Source: Malania oleifera
Taxonomy: Eukaryota > Streptophyta > Magnoliopsida > Santalales > Ximeniaceae
Direction of reading: 5' to 3'
Assembly (NCBI RefSeq): GCF_029873635.1
Contig: NC_080425.1
Span: 40,427,390 to 40,491,389 of the forward strand
Length of the DNA: 64,000 nucleotides
Under the pieces are notes generated by a model. It saw only the letters and a list, made by a program, of their open reading frames with translations. It was not told the origin of the DNA and did no database searches. The position numbers were made by a program, and so were the translations under genes. Numbering within the stretch: position 1 is the first letter of the stretch; every line of letters begins with the position of its first letter. This document shows, one piece after another, positions 11,881 through 24,066 of this stretch.

Positions 11881-12482
11881 TTCTTGCAATAGGAGGTCCA
11901 ATTATATCTGTGTGCGTATAAGTTGCTAGAATTTTTTTATTTAAGTAGATATTTAATTTTTAATTTTTAATTTTAATTAGGAATGCAAGTAAAACTAGTT
12001 GGAATATTGGAACTTTATGGGAGCCCTTAGGCAATAGGAAGTCTACCTGTATCTGTGTGCATATATTTATGTACATGTGCATGTGCATGTGCATGTTCTC
12101 AGACCGTGTGTGTGTGATCCAAATTTATTTGTCAATTTATTTTATATTAGTTTGAAGTTTTTTAGTGAAAGATCTATTCATTAGTCTGATATTTATCAAG
12201 ATTTTAGGCTTTGACTATCCATTTTTAATAAAATGAGATGTCTCCTTTTTCTTTGTTCTTTATACCCATTTTTCTCCAACTAAATTTAGCTTTATTTCTA
12301 GTAATTTGTTTAAGGTATTGGCTACTGAATTTTTATACATTTCATTGTCTGTTTGTGCCATGTGGAGTGCTAATAATTATGTTGGGCTTTTGCTTGAAAT
12401 ATGTTTTTTACTTGAATTTGTGAAATTTTCTCCTTTTAGACTCCTAGTATTCATCTGAATAATGTTTTCATTCCTTCAATAG

Positions 12483-12708
12483 ATGGGTGAGAATGGCTAT
12501 GGATCAATGTCCTCGTATTCATCAAAGTTGTATGGAGGGTATGTATATTTGGCTTTTAAGTTTTACCTGGTTCAGTGCTCATGGTCTGTTTTATTTTCAC
12601 TCTGCTTTCCTTTTCCCAATGCTTCACACAGCTACCCTCCACCTTCGACTCTTGACATGTTGGTGCTAGCAAGGGCAATGGGCAAGGTGATGGGCAAAGG
12701 AATTTGTG
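12483..12708 (+). pseudogene. KH-domain RNA-binding protein gene fragment
   Basis: Two exon-like pieces with AG/GT borders join in phase: 12483-12538 (MGENGYGSMSSYSSKLYGG) and 12632 to about 12708 (YPPPSTLDMLVLARAMGK, then VMGKG). The second resembles the start of a KH domain, where GKxxGKGG is the RNA-gripping loop; the final Gly is lost and no continuation of the domain was found. KH proteins of this type bind RNA in the nucleus. It follows the TPX2 fragment on the same strand by about 600 bases but is an unrelated family. It could be a captured or truncated gene piece. Confidence 0.45.
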
Positions 12709-12789
12709 TATGCCCTTCTCTTGTTTTTTCTAGTATTCATGTTGAAAAGTCTTTGTTGAAACTACAAATTGCTATATTGTAGTGTTCTC

Positions 12790-13944
12790 AAACAATGATG
12801 TATCACATTTCAGAGTGTCTCTATCAGTTTGCAATCCCCATGGTCTATGCCTAAGAACATTAGACAGTACTCAGAGACTGCAAAGAAATGCTTTAGAAGT
12901 TGTCAAATTGTTTTGCTTTGGTTTTAAAGGACAAAATGAAATTCCCAACCATAATTGAACTAACTCATTGTTACTAATAGTAATAACATAGAATAATGCT
13001 AAATGACAAAAGTAACCAATAACAGTGGCTATAGTATAGATTCTTCTTATTGGCTCTCCCTAAGGTACTGTTTTTTCATGGTGATAATCTCCATCTTGTG
13101 TTTTCTCTTCATTTTTTCTGTTTTCTCTTTTAAATTTTTATTCTCCTGCTGAGCTCTTTACATTCTTCTTTCAATAATACATTTCATGTGGAACTAGGTG
13201 TGAGAAGTGCATTAGTATTTGAGTTCTTAAAGGTAAAATGCTTATGAGCTTGTATAATAATGAGCTTGACATTCTAACTAGGTTGATGCGGTGAAGGTCC
13301 TATGACATTTCCACCATCAATTTTTTTTTTATCTTTTTGTGATCCCTTTAATTCATTAATATGTTCTGTAAGTCGGACCATCTCTATAGCCACATTGCTA
13401 GCTATTGTCTCAACCTATGCTTTCAGCACATCAATTCTTTAGGTATTGGTCGACATGGTCACTTACCAAATCTTTACCAATCCCACAATTAAGGCAACTA
13501 AATTCACATAGAAATTAATCGAGTACTGATACCAGGTGTCATGAGCTGAATATTTCACAATGTGTCTCTAGCAAGGGAAGCAAGTAGGTTAAACATGTTT
13601 ACAATTGCTAGTGAGTTTTACAAATTGATGAACACTCACTCTCCCTTAAAGAGTTTTCTATGTTATTCTCACTCTAGTACTAGGAAACATCAATATGACT
13701 GAGCAGTCATACTCCCCCTTTTAACCTAAGGAAAAATTATCTTTGAAAAATAACCTTATGCTAGTATTTACGTTATGAAAACTTATCATAAACGCACAAA
13801 ACATGCGGTCACAGGCAAGCATAATGCCCTGAACAAGGTCAGCTTGTGACGAATGTAGGTTAGATTCCTATAATAGTTTTACGTTAGGAATGCAACATAG
13901 ATTAAATGATAGAGATTTAGTTTGCGATCATAAACAGCCGTAGT
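12790..13944. other. AT-rich stretch with a possible minus-strand LTR-element start
   Basis: No gene is seen. Around 13523-13535 the minus strand reads CACCTGGTATCAGT, which resembles a Met-tRNA primer site. Sequence to its left (13290-13520) could be decayed gag and sequence to its right an LTR. That would mean the CACTA transposon inserted in an LTR. The second LTR end was not found, so this stays tentative. Confidence 0.3.
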
Positions 13945-14600
13945 CACTACAAAAAAACTGGTTTTTAGTGACGAATCTATTTGTAATGGATTCAATTTCG
14001 TCACTAATAGTAGGGTATTAGTGACGGTTTTATAAACCGTTACTAATACGACACTGTTAGTGTCGAAATTGAATCCGTCACTAATAGTTCGTCACAAAAA
14101 ACCCAAAAAAAAACGCGTGAAAATATTTTTGGCACAGAAATTATCACGGGAAAATATTAGTAATGATTTTAGTGGTATTAGTGACGAATTAAATCCGTCA
14201 CTAAAAGGTTAACTTTAGTGATGGTTGAATAACCGTGACTACTATTATTATTATTATTTTTAAAAATTTACTTCAGAGTAGTAGTGACGGATTGTGTAAC
14301 CATCACTAATACTTCTACTTTGTTTAAAAAAATAAAAAATTTTACTTCACAGTATTAGTGACGAATGTTTGAATTCGTCACTATTCTCCTATTATTAGTG
14401 ACGGATTTCACAACCGTCACTAATACTTCAATTTTTTTAAAAAAATAAGAAATGTTACTTTATAGTATTAGTGACGAATTTACATATTCGTCACTATTGG
14501 CCGGTGATTAGTGACGGATTTAGACCGTCACTAATGTTTTTTTATTTATAAAAAAAAAAAACGGAGAGTAGTAGTGATGGTTTTGAAATTGTCACTAATG
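13945..14600. repeat. Left subterminal repeats of the CACTA element
   Basis: Many copies of TTAGTGACGAAT/TTAGTGACGGATT and their reverse complements alternate every 30-60 bases, often as small dyads. In En/Spm-type elements such repeats are bound by the small DNA-binding transposon protein. Confidence 0.9.
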
Positions 14601-14629
14601 CCCAAAAACCCTCTTATGTCCGCGCGCGG

Positions 14630-14996
14630 GATCTTTTCCCTCCTCCTGCTTCTTCCCCTTTCCTGCCACCTGCTCCCACCTGATCTCCCCCTTCCCCACT
14701 GCCTGCCCCCACCTGATCTCCCCCTTCCTTGCCACCTGCTCCCACTTGATCTCCCTTTGCTCTCTGCCGCCAACCACCACGCCAGCTCCTCCTGCTTCTC
14801 CCCCTTCCCCGCCGCCTGCTCCCACCTGATCTCCCTCTGCTCTCCGCTGCCAGCCACCGTGCCAGCTTCTCCTACTTCTTCCCCTTCCCCGCCGCCTGCT
14901 CCCACCTGATCTCCCTCTGCTATTCGCCGCCAGCTAGCGTGCGAGCTCCTCCTCTCTCCCAGTCTCCCCTAGCTCTCGGTCGGAAGCTCTGGTATT
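14630..14996 (+). repeat. GC-rich periodic island inside the CACTA element
   Basis: C- and CT-rich block with phased repeats of GCTCCCACCTGATCTCCC at 14672, 14705, 14738, 14818 and 14898. The spacing is 33 bases for the first three and 80 bases for the last three. It ends at a donor-like CTCTG|GTATTT near 14992. The position just inside the left subterminal repeats fits a promoter or first untranslated exon. Both strands give proline- or glycine-rich open frames caused only by composition. Confidence 0.65.
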
Positions 14997-14999
14997 TCT

Positions 15000-16900
15000 T
15001 TCCCTTTATCTTTTTATTTATGTTTTTTTTTCTTTGCCTTGGATTTGTATAAACACCCATGATATATATGTGTTTTGATAGAATATTTGTAAACATTTCT
15101 AATGTTTTTGTGTCTTCTTGACACAATATATTGTTCTTGGCGTATTTTGTGACTTAGTCTTATATTTGGCATGAAGTACTTGTTTATGGTAGTTTTTGGA
15201 TTTTGGACTAAATGACATTATGATGATATTTTGGATGTCTGGAATTTGTGCTAAACATGGTGATTATGAAATTTACTAGATGAATATCTTATGCAAATGG
15301 ATTATTATTTATGGTAGTGGATTCATGATGGTTGCTTGTCCTTGGACTAAATGGAGATATTGATATGGACTTATGGTTGTGTTTGGAAAATGAATTAATG
15401 TTTTGCAAAAATGAATTCATGTTTGTGGAATAAGATTTTGCACTTATTCTTGTGTAGCTATTGATAATCATATTTTACCAAATAAATCTTAGCCCAAGTG
15501 AAGATATTAATATTTGAGATAAAAATAAAAGAAAATAAATTTTCCAAATGGCAGTCGACCAAACACTTATAGGTGGTTGATTGCTCCCTTTCTTCCTTGT
15601 TTTTTTTTTTAATACATATGCAAATTACTTTTGGCGCTAACTGTAGGCGTTGTCCAATCCCCTAGGGCATTCAACTAACCTAATAGAAATTTAAAATTTG
15701 AATTTTTTTATTTTCATTGGTTGATCATTTTGGAAGGGCCACGTAAGTGTTGCCATGTCTTAGGTTGTGAATAAGGATGTCAGTAGGTGGTTGTTGGTCG
15801 GTTTGTTTGTTTGAATTATGAATTTTCAAAATTCAATGATATTTCTCTCCATTTTGCATGATCTAATAAAGTCCCATTCATTTTTAAAATTTGAGACATT
15901 AATATCGTTTGTTATAACCTCCCAAATAAGAGTATAGGACAGATGAAGTTAGGAGTGTAGGGTTGGAACGCTTATTCTGATATAATAAACATGGGTATAT
16001 GGAATTAAATCGTATTTAATTTGAATAAATGAATTTTTATTTGTTTTCCTAGGTCAAAATTTGTAGTATAGACACATGGACCGATGTTTGCAAAAGGTTG
16101 GTTGAATATTTGAGTGAGCCCAATTAGGAGAGAGTGGGCCTGAATAGCAGCATGGATAATACATGGGCTTCAAACTTGGGTTTTTGAAAGGAGACAAATT
16201 TACCTTTAGATAGTGGCATGATACATGCAAGTTGAATTCTCTTCTTCTTTATTTTTTTGTTTATTTTATACATTATTATTAACTATACAAACTAAGCTAT
16301 GTTGCTTCCAATAATCTAAGGACAAAATAAAGATTATGCAAAAGAAAATAATTTATTCTTTGAAAATTTGAACTATAACTTCATTCTCATACTAAAATAA
16401 ACACCACTTAAAGAAAGGAAAAACAAATATAAATTTAGAATCAAACACTTGTGTGAATAAATTACAAATTACACAAATATGCATTTAGATTGTTGGAAAA
16501 TAGTGTGGATTATTTTATATAATAAATAAAGCATAAAACAATCAAAAAAGGAGAAAAAAAGGACAAAAATTGTTTAACTATTTCCAAATTTTACCACGGG
16601 AATACCTCATCTAATTGGAATGATAAAGAATAAACAAGTAACTATTAACTTTATTTCTAAATTTTTCACTGTATTCCATCTCATTTCTAAGAATTAACTA
16701 ATTTGCAAACCCAAAAATAACCTTTAAAGTTAGTCCTAGCCAAAAGACCAATGAGCCATCCATAAGTTTCGAAGGCAGAGATTTGCTAACTCCACTTCAC
16801 CTGTCTAGAATGTCATGTAAATATTTTCTCGTAATTTTTTTTTGTTAAGCATGCCCCTCAAAAAAATAAAATTTTTTGAACTTAAATCGTAGGATTTTCT
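15000..16900. other. AT-rich CACTA interior, no gene seen
   Basis: No credible coding sequence, motif or strong repeat was recognised. It could be a long first intron of the lost transposon gene. Confidence 0.4.
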
Positions 16901-16929
16901 CTTTACTGGCTAATGCCTCCATGAATGGA

Positions 16930-17420
16930 GCCTCGGGCAGCCTCAAAGCAGCAGAGGGTTCAGGACCCACCAAGGGGAGAGGCTTCTTCCAAGGGTCGAG
17001 CTATACTGAGTGAGCAAGAAAAGGATTTTGGATGAGACGAGAGCATCAAGGGTGACCCTTGAGGATGTGCAGTTGCCCCCCGCACGTTCTGCTGTGGCAC
17101 CCATTAAACAGCAATCTTCGAATGTTACCCCAGGGATTATAGAGAACATGCCCACTCATTCGGTGTTGTTTCATACGATTAGGCCGACCATGTCGTATGA
17201 TTACGATAATCCACCTCCGGTGGACATTCCTGACCTATTGCTGCCTCGGGCCCTCAGGCCACGCCCATATAGGGAACCACCACCCTCCCCTCGTACCCTT
17301 AAAATGAGTCGTATTCTAGAGGAAATGACACGGGATTGAGATGCCGCTAGAGTAGTAGCCTCATCTTGTTGCTCATGCAGTTCTGATTTGGATTTAGACT
17401 CTGATTAGGATAGACTAGAT
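16930..17420 (+). pseudogene. Unrecognised CACTA-borne coding remnant
   Basis: A stretch with coding-like composition, richer in GC than its surroundings. The longest frame (17010-17339, about 109 residues, no ATG at its start) is proline-rich near the end (NPPPVDIPDLLLPR, EPPPSPRTL) and followed by Ser/Asp-rich sequence if the stop at 17337 is ignored. An upstream frame begins MASMNGASGSLKAAEG at 16912 and is out of phase. No family was recognised. Its place before the transposase-associated domain suggests part of a transposon protein. Confidence 0.35.
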
Positions 17421-18402
17421 GCTTGGGATATTTTTATACGCTTTCTCTTTTTCTTATGTAATTTGCTCATGCACCCTTATGCTGTTATTTTATTTCTTTC
17501 TACGTTATTTGCTTTTTATTGCATTATGTTTTACCATGCTTTTGAATGGCTATACGCATGCTTTGATGTGTCTATGTACATTGTATTACCTCTAAAAGTA
17601 ATGAAAATACATGGAGCTTTTGATTTCTACCTGTCTTTTGGGAGATACTAGAACTGTATTACTTTTGTTGTTAGGACTTGATTTATCTTTTTTGCAATTT
17701 CATAAATGCATAGACATTAAGGTAAGAACAACAATCTGAAGTGTACAGTGAAAGGTCAAGAAGTAAATGTCATATGAAGTAAAATGCCAAATTAATTACT
17801 ACCATTTCATGTATTCATTGAAGCTTAGACTCATCTAAGAACGGTTACTATACATTCATTTCTAATCATACATGTGAGACAAATCAATTGTTATATTTCA
17901 ATTGATTATTAGTCATACTATGTTGACTAATAATCACTTGAACATGTTAATTATTTGTTTCACTTACGATTAGTAATGTGAGTATTTCAACCATTCTTGG
18001 ATTGTCCAATGTGGTTTAGGAAGTTGTATTTACATTGTTGTCATCGTTCACGCTTTGTCAATTGTCATTATATATTTTGAGCGCATCTCTACTTGTGTTC
18101 TCTGGGTGCATAGTGGGGTGTCGTGACAATTTGTTAGTGATGGAAGACTAGCTAAATTTTCACTTCCCCCATATCGTGTACTCGGAGAGCCATGGGGAGA
18201 TGCTGCCGAAATTTATAACGACTACGACAAAGGAATTTGAGCAATTGATCGCAATGTAAATGCAACATTCCTGAATGGGATAGGATCCGTACCCTTTAGA
18301 GTATGATGGTTGATTATAGAATTCACGATGCATGCATGATAAAAAATATGAGAATATAATGAACGCCATTTACTTGAACATATTATAGGGTAATTAATGA
18401 AT

Positions 18403-18638
18403 ATGGATAAGAGTTGGATGAACGCTCGGGTAGTTTTTTGCCAGAATACGTGAAAGGGGTACATGATTTCATAGAGTTTGCGCGTCCTCGTGCAGACAGA
18501 GCCAGTAAAATAAGGTGTCCTTACAAGAAATGCCAAAACATAACATTCAAACACATTGAGATCAGACAAATGCAGAGGCTCGCTATGGAGAACGCGGAAC
18601 TAAGATCGGACCTCTCCACCGTTCGAGCCCAAATGTAA
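18403..18638 (+). pseudogene. CACTA transposase-associated domain fragment
   Basis: ATG at 18403 reads MDKSWM, then a one-base frame change leads to SGSFLPEYVKGVHDFIEFAR and KIRCPYKKCQN. This is the N-terminal transposase-associated domain of plant CACTA proteins, with its W-M start, EYxxGVxxFIxFA helix and CPxxKCxN zinc-type box. The protein then jumps to IEIRQMQRLAMENAELRSDL, a short coiled-coil-like end, and stops at 18636-18638. The whole DDE core expected between these parts is absent, so an internal deletion probably created this non-autonomous copy. Confidence 0.8.
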
Positions 18639-18939
18639 GCCATGATGGATAGGCAGGCGTGGTTAGAGGAAAGGATGCTCCGATTTGGACAAGATGATGC
18701 GGGTGGCTCCTCTGATTGATTATAAGGTATTATGATCACAAATTGAGTTTCATGTTAAATCATGCTAGTCTAGAATGCCTTTGGCATGGCAGATGCAGTT
18801 GATGTGTATTGCATGTTGGTAGTTGATATAGGTTTTCGTGTGCCTTCAATTTCTTATAAATGCTCTATTTGAACTTATCAACTCACTATATGCTATGCTC
18901 ATTTGGTAGGCACTCAGGTGTGGGAATATATGAAGTTTG

Positions 18940-19977
18940 AAGATGCTTAAGTTTCAATTTTTTGGACGAGGAGAAGATAAGGCTGTCTAATCAATGGGGA
19001 AGGAGAGAATGAAGTAGAATTGGACTTGTGGGTTAATGGGTATTTCTGAAAATGTGACATATTTGAACTTAACTTATGTAAAAACGTCTATTTTTGTCAA
19101 CTCATGATATGCTATGGTCATTTGGTAGCCACTCAGGTGGGATAATTCATGAAGTTTGAAGAAGCATCAGAAACGTCTTCTAGACATGGTGGGATAACGA
19201 CTGCAGGGGCAGTTCCTGTTCCTCAGTTGCCAAAATTACAAGAAAATGTGTGCAACTTCATGTTCTTCTGTTGAATGGCTTGGACAAACTTCTTCTTTTT
19301 TTGGGGGGTGGGGGGTTAAAATGACTGAGCATAGGATGCATGGCTTCTGTATAGTTGCTGGATTTTGTTCCGTGTGTTGGACAATTTGAATCTTTAGAAG
19401 TAATAGTCGAGGTAGTAGTGGTGATAAGCAGTAAAATCTTAATTATGTTCAGGTTTTCCAAAACAACTGATTGTAACTAATATTTTACTGCTTATCACCA
19501 CTACTACCTCAACTATTACTTCTAAAGATTCAAGTTGTCCAACACACGGAACAAAATCCAGCAACTATACAAAAGCCATGCATGCTGTGCTCAATCATTT
19601 GAACCTCCCAGCCCCCAAAAAAGAAGAAGTTCGTCCAAGCCATTCAACATAAGAACATGAAGTTGCACACATTTTCTTGTAATTTTGGCAATTGAGGGAC
19701 AGGAACTACCCCTGCAGTTGTCATCCCACCATGTCTCGAAGATGTTTCGGATGCTTCTTCAAACTTCATGAATTGTCCCACCTGAGTGGCTGCCAAATGA
19801 CCATAGCATATCATGAGTTGACAAAAACAGACGTTTTTACATAAGCTAAGTTCAAACATGTCACATTTTCAGAAATACCCATTAACCCACAAGTCCAATT
19901 CCACTTCATTCTCTCATTCCCCATTGATTACACTACCTTATCTTATCCTCATCTAACAAATGGAAACTTAAGCATCT
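18940..19977. repeat. Large inverted repeat 1 (arms of about 500 bp, 44-bp loop)
   Basis: Left arm 18940-19437 and right arm 19482-19977 are reverse complements with scattered mismatches and small gaps. The 19438-19481 spacer is unpaired. Transcription would give a hairpin of roughly 500 bp. Each arm contains an exon-like piece after an acceptor-like ACTCAG. Read from the right arm on the minus strand it gives GQFMKFEEASETSSRHGG and VPVPQLPKLQENVCNF. A shorter version of the same start is present before the left arm (18918). Confidence 0.93.
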
Positions 19978-20986
19978 TCTCTGCTATTTATATTCTAAAT
20001 TTAAGATATGGTTGGCATGTATTACTGTCACGAATATGTTACATGATTGCATGCTAGTATAGAATCCCTCCTACATGGCGGATGCAGTTGATGTGTATTG
20101 CATGCTGGTAGTGGATATAGGTTCTCGTGTGCCTTCAACTTCTTATAAATGCTCTATTTGAACCTATCAGGTGCAGGTTATATAGGAAAATGTCCAATTT
20201 ACATATGGCATGCTGCCGAAATTGCGTTAAAATTTGACCAAACAAAAAGAAAAGATAGGCTTAGTCGTTTAATGTTAAAATATTTTTGAAAGGATGAGTG
20301 AATCTTAGGAATCATAATAAATAAGGCAATGTAGACTTAGTTAATTTAGAACGGACATTTATTTATATGTTTTTGGTTCGGTAAGCTTAAGGCGTACATT
20401 GCCGTGCTGAAATCATTGAAAATGTTACATACACTTGGCTGAGGATTTGAAAATTTGAAAAAGTGGTACATTGAATATATACATAACTCACAGGGAGCAT
20501 CAGTTTCATAATTATTTAAATTAAATGCTCTCATCATCTCATAACGTTCATGTCCAAATGCCTAGATGAATAACAATACTACAATGAGCCAAATACTATA
20601 CTATTCTCTGCTATTTATATTTTGAATTTAAGATATGGTTGGTATGTATTATTATCGTGAATATGCTACATGATTGCATGATAGTCTAGAATCCCTCCTG
20701 CATGGCGGATGCATTTGATGTGTATTGCATGCTGGTAGTGGATATTGGTTCTCGTGTGCCTTCAACTTCTTATAAATGCTCTATTTGAACTTATCAAGTG
20801 CAGGTTATATGGGAAAACATCCAATTTACAGACGGCATGCTGCCGAAATTGCGTTAAAATTTGACCAAACAAAAAGAAAAGATAGGTTTAGTCGTTTAAT
20901 GTTAAAATATTTTTGAAAGGATGAGTGAATCTTAGGAATCATAATAAATAAAGAAATGTAGACTTAGTTAATTTAGAACGGACATT
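19977..20986 (+). repeat. Direct duplication of 383 bp inside the CACTA element
   Basis: Copies at 19977-20359 and 20604-20986 are almost identical, with a period of 627 bp. A shorter related piece lies at about 18754-18882. The unit includes GGCATGCTGCCGAAATTGCG; relatives of its CATGCTGCCGAAATT core recur near 18200, 22310 and 23105. Confidence 0.92.
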
Positions 20987-21603
20987 CATTAGAGATTCCA
21001 ATCCATATTGGTGGTTCACAAAAGCATTAGATAAACAACCCCCTGTCCAATTCCTCCACGTAACACCTGACCCCTTCCTCAAAGGCACTCTATCCAAGAA
21101 CTCACAACTAGCTTAATCACACGCCTTCTTAAAATCAGAAAATCTAATTTGAACACAATGCCCTTTTTCTCTGTATGACTAACATCCTACCACTTAAATG
21201 TCTACTAAAAATAACATAACAATCTGCCTCTCTCCTATAAAAAACACTTTGTGCAAAAAGAAATAGTATTACTAAGGAGGAGGTTAGACTTCACGTTCAG
21301 AGTCCAATACTCCAAACTTCAAGGTAATATGAACAATATAGGAATAATTGGGATTTGGATGAGATTTGGAAACAATATAGGAATAATTGGGAGTTGTATC
21401 ATAAAACTTGAAAGTAATATGAACTTTGCAATTTTATAAAGTATATTTATTTTTTACATTGGATTTATAATTATGTAGGTTTTTCCTTAGATTTTGTCGT
21501 ATTTGAGAAGGGTTCATTAATTAACTTTTAGGTTTACTTTTGATAACTTCTATTTTTGATAGTGGGCATATCATTTGCAGTGTTTATACAATGAATGGAG
21601 GGG

Positions 21604-21947
21604 CTTTATCTAGTTTACCCGAAATTTCTTGTCAAAATTGATTTGAAATACGATAAGCCTGCCCATGTAGACAAAATGAATTTTAGCCTTTCATGTGATA
21701 GGTTGTCGCTTATAGTTAAGATATGATTTAAATATTAATTTTATTTCGCTTGAATCTTGATGCCCTTTTTGCAGTCATTGCATTCACAAGGCAAGATTCA
21801 AGAGAAATAAAATTAATATTTAAATCATACCTTAACTATAAGCAACAACCTATCAGATGAAAGGCTAAAATTCATTTTGTCTACATGGGCAGGCTTATCG
21901 CATTTCAAATCAATTTTGAAAAGAAACTTTAGGTAAACTAGATAAAG
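21604..21947. repeat. Inverted repeat 2 (156-bp arms)
   Basis: Left arm 21604-21759 and right arm 21792-21947 are near-perfect reverse complements around a 32-base spacer. No gene is seen in it. It is a second hairpin-forming unit within the same transposon. Confidence 0.92.
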
Positions 21948-22881
21948 AATTATTGATGCAACCACCACCATCGACGGCCTCGTCGTTCTCTATCATCCAT
22001 AACCTCATTGCAGTTAGAGATGAGTATATATCTAACTTCAGTTTAATACATGATTTAACTTCTGGACTGTATGCTTGGATTGACACATCTTGTGAACTGC
22101 ATGCTGGTAGTGGACATTAGGACTGCATGCTTGATTGGAACGCCACATATGCCCTGGCTGATGCAATGATGTGTATTGCCTGCTGGTAGATACTTTTAGG
22201 TTGTTGCATGTACGTCTTAATCTAAATGACATCTATATGATGCAAAAATATTGTGAATTGCATGCTTTTGTGACTTGCAGGTTTGGGAAATGTTCTATTT
22301 ATAGATGACATGCTGTCGAAAATTTGTTGAAAATTTTAGGGAAAGGAAAGAAAAATTCATGAAACTAATTTTGGATTATATGATATAATTTTTCATTGAT
22401 TTCTTGCTTGCTTGGTGGTATTGCCAATTTTGGTTGGAGTCTGTTATTTATGTTTCAAGGTTTAAGTTTGATTTATGTACAACCAAAAATTAATTGTTAA
22501 TTGCCAAAAAAGGAGATTAAAAGTAATATAGGGTCCATCAGAATGGATGGAATACTAGAAGAAGTGGCATTGTTTCCCATGCAAGTTTATAGAAATTTGT
22601 TTCCCATTTTGCTTGTTGGTTCCTTCCTCCCACTCATTTTAGAGTAGCTAATGGCAATAGGGTTTGATTTTGGGAGGATGCTTGGCCAGGTTATTACAGT
22701 CATTCGAGTAGATAATACTTGATCTTCTGAAGATTTCCACTCTTCACAATACATGTATCATCTCTTTCTTTTCTTTGGAGAGGAACTCTCTTTCTTGGGA
22801 TTTTCATTTTATAGTGAATCTCATACCAACTGTGTCTACTCTTTATGAAATATTGTTTATGGGGATAATCCACTATATTTT

Positions 22882-22882
22882 G

Positions 22883-22944
<62 letters not shown>
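22882..22944. repeat. Compound (AT)n(GT)n microsatellite
   Basis: Uninterrupted TA dinucleotides pass directly into GT dinucleotides. The short open frame across it is an artefact. Confidence 0.95.
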
Positions 22945-22947
<3 letters not shown>

Positions 22948-23459
22948 ATGGGATGCATGAACACGTTACATTATTTAATGCTTATTATATGAAACTCTTG
23001 TGCACTCGCAAAATTAATTACTAGTTGGATTATTGTGAACTGTTGATCGTAAACACCTAGGTTTGGAGTATATTTATGGAAAATGTCATATTTACAGGAG
23101 AAATGCTGCCAAAATTTTTCAAAAAGTGTATACTAATTTTTTAACTTTCTTAATTAATTTGTAGGGCTTGCAACCGTGACAACGTCAGGACGATGTCATG
23201 CACTATGGACACAGCTGAGAACTTTTTTTGTTATCTGAACAGATTAAATGTATTTGAATTTAAATTTATACAATGTATTTGTATTTAAATTTGAATTTGA
23301 ATTTGTATAACATATTTGTAATTTAATTTGAATTTGAATTTTTAATAATTTATGAATTTTATTGCAATTATGAATGTATAAGAAAATGTAATTTAATTAC
23401 AGATTTTTACAAAATTAATAATTGGAAACAAAATTAATTTTACTAATAATTATCCAATT

Positions 23460-24066
23460 TAAGTATTAGTGACGGTTTCAAAATCGTCACTAATACCCCT
23501 TTTTAAAAGTTTTAGTGAAGGAATTCAAACCGTCACTAATAATAGCTCTGCAGAGCAATAGTGATGATTCTAAAACCGTCACTAATACTAGAGCATTACC
23601 GACGGCTTAACAATCGTCACTAATGGAGTAATAGTGACGGTTTTAAAATCATCACTAATAATAAAGCAATAGTGACGGTTTTAAAACCGTCACTAATTTT
23701 AAAACCGTCACTAATAATGGAGCATTAGTGACGGTTTCATGACCGTCACTAATAATGGAGCAATAGTGACGATTTTGAAACCGTCACCAATATTATGGTT
23801 TTAGTGACAATTCTTGCTCGACCCGGTATAAAAACTATAGTGACGGGCTTAGGTTTTTAGTGACGGTTTTAATCCGTCACTAATACTTTACTATTAGTGA
23901 CGGTTTGGAATATTCGTCACTAATAATTATTAGTAACGGCTGGTATAACGACTACTATAAATCCGTTACTAATAATCGTAAAACCGTCACTAATACTATT
24001 AGTGACGATTTTGTGAGTATTAGTGACGGTTTAAATCCGTCACTAATAATCTTCTTTTTTGTAGTG
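23460..24066. repeat. Right subterminal repeats of the CACTA element
   Basis: Dense tandem dyads of the form TTAGTGACGGTTT...AAACCGTCACTAAT, spaced mostly 30-45 bases apart. The core matches the left end. Presumed binding sites for the transposon-encoded protein. Confidence 0.92.

Larger units (their letters stand above)
13945..24066. mobile_element. Complete non-autonomous CACTA (En/Spm) transposon
   Basis: Begins CACTACAAAAAAACTGG and ends CTTTTTTGTAGTG, so the ends are inverted CACTAC/GTAGTG repeats. AGT flanks both sides (13942-13944 and 24067-24069), the 3-bp target duplication expected for CACTA elements. Length is 10,122 bp. Both subterminal regions carry many short direct and inverted repeats around TTAGTGACGG. 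Only a fragment of transposase-associated protein remains and no DDE transposase was recognised, so movement would need a helper. Internal content is listed separately. Confidence 0.96.

Noticed and set aside
12483..12782. Single 99-residue plus-strand protein starting MGENGYGS
   Set aside because: The frame reads through a donor-like site at 12539 and an acceptor at 12631; only the spliced reading gives a KH-like protein.
13945..14600. CRISPR-like short regularly spaced repeats (also at 23460-24066)
   Set aside because: Copies occur in both orientations as dyads at the ends of a CACTA transposon in a plant genome; there are no cas genes.
14546..14909. Overlapping glycine/serine-rich (minus) and proline/leucine-rich (plus) open frames of over 100 residues
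   Set aside because: Both arise from the phased C-rich repeats inside the CACTA element; no start context or domain.
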